Positions 39,401 to 51,400 of a stretch of 64,000 nt of DNA are shown piece by piece. Numbering within the stretch: the first letter of the stretch is position 1; each line of letters begins with the position of its first letter. Made by a program: the position numbers and the translations under genes. This DNA is from Charina bottae (lineage: Eukaryota > Chordata > Lepidosauria > Squamata > Charinaidae): positions 36,885,463 to 36,949,462 of the forward strand of contig JALMGJ010000005.1 of assembly GCA_023362775.1 (NCBI GenBank). Direction: 5' to 3'. The notes under the pieces are model-generated. The model saw nothing but the letters and a program-made list of their open reading frames with translations. It had not been told where the DNA came from and did not search any database.

Positions 39401-42400
39401 CGTGTCCGACTCTTCGTGACCTCATGGACCATAGCATGCCAGGCCTTCCTGTCCTCCACTGTCTCTCGGAGTTTACTCAAATTCATGTTCATTACATCGG
39501 TGATGCTATCTAACCATCTCATCCTCTGCCGTCCCCTTCTCCTTTTGCCTTCAGTCTTTCCCAGCATCAGGGTCTTTTCCAGTGAGTCCTCTCTTCGCAT
39601 TAGGTGGCCAAAGTATTTGAGCTTCAGCATCTGTCCTTCCAATGAGCAGTCAGGGTTGATTTCCTTTAGGATTGACTGGTTTGACCTCCTTGCAGTCCAA
39701 GAGACTCTCAAGAGTCTTCTCCAGCACCACAGTTCGAAAGCATCAATTCTTCGGCGCTCAGCCTTCCTTATGGTCCAACTCTCACAGCCATACATTTACT
39801 GGAAAAGCCATAGCTTTAACTATACGGACCTTTGTTGGCAAGGAGATATCTCTGCTTTTTAATATGCTGTCTAGGTTTGCCATAGCTTTCCTCCCAAGGA
39901 GCAAGCGTCTTTTAATTTCATGGCTGCAGTCACCGTCTGCGGTGATCTTGGAGCCCAAGAAAATAAAATCTGTCACTGCTTCCATTTCTTCCCCTTCTAT
40001 TTGCCTGCATCATGCATCAGATAAATAAGTCTTTTTTTCAGGAGTGCACACTGGTAGCCATGTTAGCCCAGAAAAAGATACACCCTCCTGTTTCTGACAG
40101 CTGCTACATGCATACCTATATATGTTCCCAATTGCATTTTGTTCTTTGAACCTGGATCTGTGCACAGCCCTAGTTTTTTATTGAGCTAAATTACAGCTTT
40201 CGCTGTTCTACGAACATGGATATGAGACACAGAGAGAGAATATTCTGTTTTGGCTGCAGTATTGTATCTTTTTCCAGCTGATTCTCATTGACAGTCACAT
40301 GTTTTTAAAATGTAAGGTTGAGAGCTTTATGATTTTGCATATCAGTCTGCAAATACAGTATTGAGGAGGAAGAATCAGTCAGCTTTTTCTTAAGCCATAT
40401 TAATAGCATGCTGCATGTATCATAGCAGTTGTTTCATGAGTGTATTAATGGCATTGTGTGACCCAGAAAAAGTTTTAAAATAATTCTTATCTAGAGATAC
40501 AGCAACGGCCTAACAAGGAAAAAGAAAATAACAGTTAAGGTGTGGCTGAAAATCATATAACCGCCTTCATAATGCAAAACGTGATATAACTGGTTTAACA
40601 TATTTTGCTGGTTTTATTGAAGTATTTTATCTGTCTTGTTCTTACATTTTTTAATATATTATGTTACTATTAGTTATCTTAAGCACCATTTGATAGAAAA
40701 ATAGGAAACAAATATAATGCTATTTACATTATTATATAACTATAAACCATTTATCTTTCTAATACTGTATGATATATACTTCCCATTTAGTGGTAGTTCC
40801 CGACGGAGAGACTACTATGACAGAGGCTATGACAGAGGCTATGATGACCGTGACTATTATAGTAGATCATACAGGTGAGCCTGCCTGCCTATCTCAATCT
40901 CTCCCTCGCTCCCTTTCTTGTTAACAGTACTTACAGACTGCCCCAATCTACATAGTTATTTGCTTGATAACATTGCAAATTCTTTAAAATGTGATGCTCT
41001 GCTCTGCACTGTAATTTATTTATTTATTTATTTAAAAACTTATATGCCCCCCCTCTTATGAAACAGAACTCTGAGCAGTTTGCAACAGCAATGAAAAACA
41101 AAAGAACAATACAAGCAAAACCTGGTGCCTCAGCCATTCTCTTCCATTGCATCTAACACAACCATCTCCAGGCTCCAACCTCTGGAAGGGTAAGAGGGTG
41201 GAGGCCTGCTAGCAGGAAGGATGTTACATAGGTGTGGGATACTACAGAAAAGGCATAGTTCCTAGGTACCAATAGATGGCAACATTTAAGGGAAGGGACC
41301 TAGAGCATGCCCACTCTATTCAGTCTGGTGGAATGGGCAGATAACCTCAAGGAGAGGTGGTCCCACAAATAACATGACCCCATGGCATGTAAGACTTTAG
41401 AGGTGGTAGCCAGCACCTTGAATTGCACCTGGAAAAAAAACAGGACTAGTGCAGCTTATGCAATGGCAGTCTATAATGGGTGAACTGAGGGATACCTAAC
41501 ACTGTGTGTGCTACCTCATTCTGGACAAGTTGTAACTTTCAGGTTGTTTTCAAGGACAGTCCCGTGTAGAATGTTTCAGTAGTCCAACTGGGAAATGACA
41601 AAGGCACGAGTGACAGTGAGCAAGGCCTCCTGGTCCAGGAATGGGTGCAATTGGTGCACAAGGTGAATCTGTGCAAAGGCCCCCTGACCATGGCTGTTAC
41701 CTGCTCCTCAAGCAGAAGCAGTGAGTCCAGGAGGACCCCCAAATTGCACACCAACTCTGTTCAGAGGAGTGCTACCCTGTCAAGAGCCAAAGATAACACA
41801 TCAGCAGACCCCAGGGGGCCAAAAACCCAAAGCCACTCCAACTTGCTAGGATTGAATCAGAACTGTTTCCTCCCCATCCAGACCCTCACAGCCTTTAGGC
41901 ACTGGGTCAGCACCACAACAGCATCACCTGTCCAGCCAGGGCTGGAGATGTATAACCTCATGCTCTCAAATGACCTCACCCAGCGGCTTCATGTAAATGT
42001 TAAAGAGAGCAGTGAGATACCGAGCCCTAAGGCACACCATGCCACAGGGGCCTAGGGCTAGGTCTCTCCTACCCAACACTGACTGAAACGACACAGAGGA
42101 AGGAAGAGAACCACTGCATACCTCCCAATCCCTGGAGCCAATCCAGAAGAATACCATTGTCATGCTAAGAAATCTAGGAGGACCAGGATGGTTGCACCAC
42201 TCCATCCCGAACCCTCCAGAGATCATCCGCAGGTGTGACCAATGCCATCTCACTACCGTACCCCGGCCTGAACCAAGACTAAAAAGAGTCCAGATAACCT
42301 GCTTCATCCAGGACCCTCTGCAACTGAATTCTAGAGATGGGAAATTCTATTTTGGATCTTGTCGCTTTGGATAACATAGTGATTTCCAATTACACATAAA

Positions 42401-45400
42401 ATTTAGAACTACTTACAACTGCTTATTTGTCATTGCGCTGATATCCCAGCAACAATTGAGATGTCTGACTAGGTTAACGCCAAAGTATTGTTTATATCCT
42501 GTGGTGTGTGTGTATGCATGTATTAAAGTATTGCTTATATTCAGATTGGATGGATGGATGGATGATAGAATGGAATCACCCTAAACAGTAGTTATTGCCA
42601 AGGAAATACACACACACAAGAATTGTATATTTTTTATCATTTTTAATATTGTAAGCTTTCCAGAGTCATGTATTCGAGATGGACAGCCATATAAATCTAA
42701 ATAAATAAATAAATGTTAAGAATTTTATTAAGTTTAGAGCATAGATAAAAACTACCATAAAAAATAAAAAACTACAAAAAAGGGAAAAAGTGAAAAACAC
42801 AAGAAAAAGAATTTTAGAGATTACATAAGAAGTGACTTCCAACAGCAAGAATATATAGCAATTTCCATAATTAATCCCTTTCTCTAAATTTAACCAAAAT
42901 CATATTATTTTTATAAATCATTCCATGGACGTTATATAAATCAATAAAGGCAACTGCTTCTTCTCCTTATATATATTTAAAAAATAAGCAAATCTATAAA
43001 CCTTCAAATCAACTTCTCCCTCCCATAAGAACTCATTTATAAAATGTTTCCCTCCTATCACTATTCTATATATTTCTGGCCACTATGTTAACAATCAAAT
43101 TATTATAATCATTTAAAAAAGACATTTAAATTATCTACTTTTATACTTAATACTACAATCTTATCCCTATTAAACCTTAAAAAACAAACTTTAAATCATT
43201 AGAGAAAAATAGAATCATAGAACCGTAAAATCAATCCACATACTTATTCTTAATTTCTATATTAACAATCAAATTATAAAAACATTTTAAAAACATTTAA
43301 ATTATCTACTTCTATCCTTAGTACTGTTATTTCAATCTTATCCCTATTAAACCTTAAAAAGCAAACTTTAAATCATTACAAAAAAATAAAATCATACAGC
43401 TTTAAAATCAATCCACATACTTATTCTTAATTTTTATCCCATCTCAAAATAAACTAAAGCATTTAATCTCCATATAACAAACAAACCTTTAAATCATTAC
43501 TGAAAAATAACACCATACAGCCATGAAATCAATCCACATATTTATTCTTAATTTCTTATCCCACCTCAAAATAAACCAAAGCATTTATTTGTCTCCATAT
43601 TATACACAGGAGGTTTTTTATGGACAAATCAAGACACCCAGCTGTCTCCTCTACAAAGTCAACAGAAAATTTCCCACATGACTAAGCTATCTCGTTTTCA
43701 TAACAAACCCTGTAATAAACAAGGCATTCTTTGTCTTGCAAGTAGAATTGTAACTCCTTCATGACTATCATTTCTTCACCATCATTCTCACAGTCGAGAG
43801 GAATACTTCCTCCTTGATGAATCTTTTTCTCTCCCTTCAGAAAATCCTCAATTGATTTATACATTTTAAAAGCAATATCCCTTACTTCTTGTAAAGTAGC
43901 TTGAACAATTTAATGGAGAATCTTGTTAAAGTCAGCAGACTGCTTGGCATGGAGCTGTAAAGTTGTTTTCTTAAGGTCGTCCATAATTCAGACAGTAAAG
44001 CCTGGCACCTTGTGCTGATGTGTATAAACTAGTGGGTTAATAAAAGGCTTCCAGAGGCTAAAATACAGCATCCAAGGCAAGTGGACAGAAAACTAAGAAC
44101 ATCAAATTAAATGTGTAGGAAAATATTAAGTCCTTCAAACTAGATAGAAAAATAATAACCGAGAGATGATTGATTATTCTCAGTCCTTAAATTTTGAGTG
44201 GAAAGCAAGCTAGCAGCTAAGAAAAAAAATTAAGCCTCCTCCAGAAACAACATTATGCACCAAGAGATTCATATCTTCTTGCTGTTAAAAACCTCTTGGG
44301 GTCCAAAAACTTAAAAATATACAAACTGGGTGATTTAGAAATGAGAAAGGCTCGACCTAGTGTCCCAAAGGGGCTGCAGTGTGGTCTGGAAATGGTGGCA
44401 TCCCGGACTCCCGACTCCTCTTACCGGATTAATGCCAACACCATTGACAATGATTTTGATTTTGACCCAGGTGTCATCAAGGCCCAGGAAGTACAGGCCT
44501 TCACGGACCATATAAACACTATAGATGCCAACATTAGCTTCACCAGAGAAGACACCAAGGACAACAGACTGGCATTCCTAGACTGTGGAGTCCTCATTGG
44601 GACCGGTGGCAAGCTAGAAATAGGGATCTACAGGAAACCCACACACACAGATCAATATCTGATGTTTGACTCCCACCATCCACTGCAGCACAAACTAGGA
44701 GTCATCAGGACATTGTCACACAGAGCAGAAACCATCCCCACCTCCATGGATTCCAAAAAGAATGAAAATCAGCACCTGAGAACAGCCCTGAAGGCCTGTG
44801 GATATCCAAATTGGGCCTTCACCAAATCTAAATCTACCAGACCTAAAACAGCGACAGATAGGGCTGAGACTCAGAGTAAACAAAAGAACCTGGTCATTCC
44901 CTACATGGCTGGCGTGTCTGAAAAGATAAAACGGATATTTGGCAAACACCACATACCTGTATATTTCAAACCCACCAACACACTGAGACAGAGGCTTGTA
45001 CACCCCAAAGATCAAACTCCAAAACATAAGAAAAGCAATGTAGTTTATGCAATCCAGTGCAGTGAGGAGTGCTCTGAACTCTACATTGGAGAAACCAAAC
45101 AACCTATGTACAGGAGGATGGCCCAACACAGGAGAAATAACACCACAGGACCAGAGTCAGCAGTTTATCTTCATCTAAAAGAAAAAGGACACTCATTTGA
45201 GGACATTAATGTTCACATTTTAGACAGAGAAGATAGGTGGTTTGAGAGAGGGGTCAAGGAATCCATTTATGCCAACTTGGAAAATCCTTCCTTGAATAGA
45301 GGTGGGGGCCTCAGGCACAAACTCTCCCCCATCTTCCTCCCCGTGTTGTCTTCTGTGCCTAGGAAGATTAAGACCATTTCAGAAGCTCAACAGCAGCATG

Positions 45401-48400
45401 GTGATTTTAACGACCCTCCATTAGATGATAAAAGGACTTAAAAATTACATCTCAATATAACCATGACCTAGCCCCAGGTGTAAGGTCACACAGCTACCTA
45501 GGAACATATTTAGGATTCCCTTACCAACTTTGTTCAGACTGAAGAAGCTCCTTGGATAAGGAGCGAAACGTTTCCACTAAGAAAATAGAAATCCAGTTGA
45601 CATGATTCAAGCTACAGACAATTCCACCTGGATGACTGAGAACCTTCATAGACAGCTCCTTGGCACTGTGGATTAATTCTCCAGTTGTATATTAACAAGG
45701 GTTCAGAAATAGGTTATAAGTCTAAATATATTCAAATGATATCATTTTAATGAGAAAAGGCTATAGCATTTGGGATTCCTTAGCTTAGAAAAAAGGCAAC
45801 TCAGGAGACACACAAAGTGCATACAGATAGTCCTCGCTTAACAACTCTAATTGGGACCGGAATTTCCATCGCTAAGCAAACCAGTCGTCAGGTGACCGCA
45901 CTGCTTAGCAACAGCAGTTCTGGTAGTCCCAGTTGCGGTCGTTGGGTAGGGACCTCACACCTCTACTGCCATGCCATGACAAGTCAGCAGCTGCTTTGTC
46001 AGCAGTGGGAGGAAGAAGACGGAGAAGGTCAGCTGGGGGCAGCAGGGGTAGGTGGTGATGCAGTGCAGGGTGGCCAAAAGGGCAGAGATGGGGGGGAGAT
46101 AGGCAGGTGGGGAGAGTTGAAGCGCACACTGCGGTCATAAATGTGGGCGGGCTGCCAAGCATCCAAATTTTGATCACATGACGGGTGCTGCAACATCTAA
46201 CTTCCAGGACCAGACGTAACATTCATTCAGCGCCGTCATAACTTCAAACGGTCACTGAATGGTTAAGTGAGGACTACCTGTAAAGTCCAGCGTGGCATAG
46301 AAAAATTGAATAGGCAAAGTTTTTCTTCCCTTAAAATATTACGGCCAGGGGTTCTAAAAGGAGTCGGGACAGATTGGAGGGTCAGGTTATGAGTTGATTA
46401 TAATGTTTACTGCTTCCTAAATCACAGGTAATGTGCCTTAAATATTGGTTGCTGGAATTAACAGTTGGTGTTACTGCCATTCAGTCCAGTTTTATGATCT
46501 CTAATCTTGGCCATGTGTGACACCAAATGTTGAGTTAAATAAGTTTACAGCCTGATCCAGCAGGGTTCTTTTGTTACTCTTACAAAATATTTTGAGCCCA
46601 AAACGCCCTGTTCAAACTTAAAGCAGTTGTTCTAGGTTAAAAGGGGCTTTTTCAAGGCTGAAAATTTCTGGAATAGTTGGAACAGCATTGGAACATTTAA
46701 TTTAAAATCAGAATATCTGTGTTGAACTCAGAACAAAGGATTTAGAACTCGATGCATTTTCTTTCTTTTTTTCTTCAAGAATTTTATTAAATTTCAGTAA
46801 AAGATAACAGAAAACAAAAAACTAAAAAAGTGTGAAAACATAAGATTTTTTTTTAAAGATTACAAAAAGTGACTTCCAACTTTAAACATCAAGAATATAC
46901 AGCAATTTTCCATAATTCTATTAGGTGATGGTGAACTTCTGGGGTTTTTCAGGCTTGAAGTAATCCAAACAACGTGTTGTAAGGCTAACAATATCTTTAT
47001 TGATAGCATAAGGCAATAATGGATGTATAGTGCATTATTGCAAAAAGGAAAAACCAAAGCATAAGCAGAGTTCCATCACCAGAAGTGAGGAAAGAAAAAC
47101 ATCATGGTCTGTGCAAAGACCAGGCATAGTTACAGTTCAGATACAAGTACATGTAGATAGCAGTCTACATAAAAAAAGAGCAAAAGGAAGAACATAAGTG
47201 AGAACATAAGTATGAATGAATACCCATTGTTCATAGCTCACATCTGATTGGTTAAAAATGGGCCAGGCAACCAGTTTAGCTTCATAGTTGTTGTACTTAC
47301 TATAAAGCGTCACACGATGGCAGTGTTGTGTATTGGCCTTCCCTCGAGCTACAATTCTCCTGGGAACAATCCTGATAAGGGTTTATTATGACTAGATAGA
47401 GGGACACCTGTTGTTTACGAATGGACTGTTCGTAGAATGTTTTGGGAACCAGACTTTCAATGCAGGGTCACTTGTAATTTTCCACTTTCCGGCCAGATTC
47501 AGTGGAGAAAATGCCATGCATTTAATTCTGCATAGAATACTTTAACCAAATAACTTTAACAAATTCCTTACTCTATATTAAACCAAAATCACATTATTTC
47601 TATAAGTCAACCCCCTAGCACATTATAAAAATCACTAAATACCATTGCTCCCTCCCCTTATATTAAAAGAAAAAAACATAAATCACCTAATCAACTTCCC
47701 CCCCAAATAACAATTACTTAATTATTCCCTTCCTACTACTATTCTATACATTCCTGTCTACTGTAATAAAAATCAAAAATCAAAACATGTAAATTGTCTG
47801 CCATTATAATTAATAATACAAGAAATATGAATTAATTTAAAAAAAAAACCCTAATAACCTTAGTCCCAATCATTAACGATAAGTAAAATCATCCAAAGCC
47901 AAAAAAGCATCCAGATAAATATTTTAGCCCCTTAACCCACTTCAAAATAGACCAAAACATTTACATATCGCCATAATAAACAGAGCTATTTTCTTAAAGA
48001 AATCAAACAGCCCAACTGCTACAAACACAGACTTCTCTTCAAAAAACCTCGCATACATAATAACCCCTTTTTTTCATAGCATTCCATCAGAAAGTCAAAT
48101 TCACGTCTTGCAACTCAATTCTCCCTTAAACTTCTTCAGCATTGTCAATTTCATCCGGCAGAGACATTTCCATCGCTGTTAAATTCTTCAGTTTCATCGA
48201 CACTATCCTCAACCAGATGGCACATTTTAGACCACATATTTTCCACAACACTCTGAATGTCTTGCATAATGACTTGGTAGGAATCAGCAAAAATATCTCG
48301 ATGGAAGTCAGAAAGCCTGGTTAAGATCATCCATGTCTCATGCAGTAAATTGTGGCGCCCCCTGGATACTTAAAGTAAAAGGTAATGGAAATTTTCCAAG

Positions 48401-51400
48401 CTGAGTTAAGATAACAGACCATTCCCCAGTGAAAGTAGCGGCAGGAAAGTAAAAGTTCAGGACAGCAGATTCAGTGTGTAGGAAAAATGCTAAACTCTTC
48501 AAAATTAGCACAGAAACAATAACAGGGAGGCGATAATATACTCTCAGCCCTCCTTAGTATTGGATAGAAAGCAAAATCCAAAGCTTAAAAAGAATTTTTT
48601 CCACAAAAAAAATCACAAAAATAACAATAAGCACCAAGAGAGATCTTTTCTCCTTAATGTAGAAAGCCTCTCTTAGGGTACAAATACTTAAAAATAAATA
48701 AATTGGGTGCTTTAGAAATGGGGTGGCTGGACTTAATGTCCCTTAAAGGCTACAGTGCAGCTTGGAAATGGTGACGTCCCAGCCTCCCGGCAAAGTCTTA
48801 ACTCATTGATCGCAAACGCTGTTTATGGTCTCCTGGCTGCAACTCGCCGTCCAGAGGACAAATGGGTCAATTCTGAGCGTTTCCTTGATCCGGAAAACCG
48901 CTCCTGGGCTTCAGGAGAAACCAGCCTGAGCCCAAAAAAACTGCCACAATGCCAGTTCTGCCCACGGAGCTCACGGGCACAGCTGTTCAGTCCGCCATGT
49001 TCCCACCGGAAGTCCTGAATTCATTTTCTGTTCCGAGCATCTTGCTGCATCACTGGTTGGTACTGTTACGCAACTCTAAGATTCTTTTTTTTCCAACTTC
49101 GAGGCTGTTTTTTTCTACATTATTCCTTTATATCAGTTGTTTGTATTTTGCAATTTTAACAAAAGTGTTTGGGTTTTTTTTATGTTCTGCTTACGCTTTC
49201 ACAGAGGAGGTGGAGGTGGAGGAGGATGGCGAGCTGCCCAAGATAGGGATCAGATGTACAGGTATGATAGAGGATTTTAATATGATTTTTAAAATATGCA
49301 AGTGATGGTGAAATGAGCCTCTTTTGTACAGTGGTAAAAATCTATATGGAGTGGTATTCTCAAAGCCAATAGAGTTGATGAATACTGGTGAAGGACTGTT
49401 TTTAGCTGTGGTTTCCAAACATAAGTATTTTTGGTCTAGCTATGTTAAGAAGTGATGGCATATCATTGTTACATATGATGCTACAAGATTGAAGTAAGCA
49501 TTTTAGTTGGAGCATTTGCATGATTCAAAACACAATTCTGCCACTACGTTTTAAATTAAGATGCATTATATTGAGCAACCTTAACATTTCCAGGTTTCCA
49601 GTTATAGCTCATTAATACGCTACTTAAGGATATGTTAATTCAAATGCAGTAGCAATAAAATTACTGTTTGGGCTAAAACTAGCTTTATGGCTAAGTTTCT
49701 TCCCGGCTTATCTGATTTGATGTCTCCCTTACAATATTACTAGATAGATTGTAAAAATAGGTCTGGAAATAACAGGCTTTTAATAATAATGAACTAGTAG
49801 ATCTGAAACACCCGTGATCCAGTATTCTTGTGTTCTGTCCTTGATATGTGTAGTTACCAAGGATATTTGTAGTAGAACAAGTTAATGTGTATATCCATAT
49901 GCACAATAATTAAAAAATAAATCATTATCACTGTCACATTTTTTTGTGTAGGAGAAGATCACCATCTCCATATTATAGCCGAGGGGGCTATAGATCCCGT
50001 TCCCGTTCTCGATCCTACTCACCTCGTAAGTAACAAGTTCAGTTGAATACAATTTACCATTATAGGACAGGGGAGCTAATGTGAACCATAGCAGTACGTA
50101 AATGTTTGTAAAACCTATAGTAAACTCCTTGAACTAGAGCTGTGCAAAGCATTTGAAAGATAGTAATATGAGCAAAAAATTAAACCTCTGCCCAAAGAGT
50201 TAAACCAGCTACATCCATCAGAAGGATGCTCATGCACGTACCAAAGCGGATAGTAGACCGGTGGGGACAGTCTCTAGAGCAGCCTGTTTTAATCTTTTGA
50301 TGAATGGTGTCAACATGTTTTACAAAGCATTTCTAAAATACTGAGTTACAAAACTCAGTTGTCCTCTCTTCATTTCATTATCTCCCTTTCATTTCAAAGC
50401 AATTAATATTTAGCTAAGTTAATCAGAGCTTTGCATTACTTCAGTTGAATCCAAATGAAGTAAATTGGTACTTTACTAGTTGGAGTCCATTCTTCCCACA
50501 AGAAATCCTCAGAACATAACAGGGAAAAGAACTCTGCATTTGTCCTTCATTAGACAGTGTGGCTAATCTAGTATTTCTCAGTGGGTATAATTGTTTCCTG
50601 TTCCTGTTAAAAAAAAAATTCTCAATTTTGTTTCCTGTTAAAAAAAAAGAACAATTATAATACTGCCAAGGTTTTGTCTGATTACAGAATGAATATCCTG
50701 CTCTCAGTTGGCTGCATCTTGACACAGAAGTGTTCTTTTGAAGATAAAACTTTTATTTGACTATTAAATTGATTAGTGCCTCCTTTAATATGAGCCCCAT
50801 TGATGTATTCATGTGTACTTTTGGTTTCTTCTTGTTCCTCCAAGGTTTCTGGATGACTTAGTGAAAATTTTAGACTTAATTTCTTGATTCAAATATTTCC
50901 TCAATAAATACACTATGTTATTGGAATAAGATACCAACAAAGTCTGTTTCTGTGTTAAATTTAGATTCATTTTGAAATTAGTCATTAACTTTATTAAGAA
51001 GTAGCATTTTAAAGAGACCCTTTGGATCCAAGTAGAAATTAATACTTTCATTGGATTCAAGGACTAAGTTAAAATGCATAAACCCCTTTTGCTTTTGAAT
51101 ATATGCAGGCATGGTTCCAAGACTGCTTGCATTGTTGTCATTTCTGCACACATACATCAAATATTCTCTAGATAACTGAAACATTTACAAAATAGTGGGA
51201 AATGGCATGGCAGTTTATGGGTAAATTGGCAAAAATTTCCACTTCCCCTTTATTAGCAGATAACATTTTGCAAACAGAAGAGGAAATCTGAATCCATGCA
51301 TAAAGGGGAAATGCCTCTAACAATTGCCCAATTATTCTGTATTATTTGTCCAAATAATATAGTTTCTAAATTAACAGTGTATTTTGACAGAATTGCAGAG

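Noticed and set aside
39416..39862. Plus-strand frame of 148 codons
   Set aside because: It is antisense to the BovB ORF2 copy at 39377-40008, whose minus-strand translation is recognisable. The same applies to 33902-34406 and 10169-10552.
44296..44440. N-terminal extension of the Penelope ORF
   Set aside because: This part aligns with the end of the neighbouring L1-like repeat (compare 48690-48790) and is open only by chance.
45817..46140. 107-codon frame
   Set aside because: Lies wholly inside a TA-flanked MITE (45824-46280) with no protein motif.
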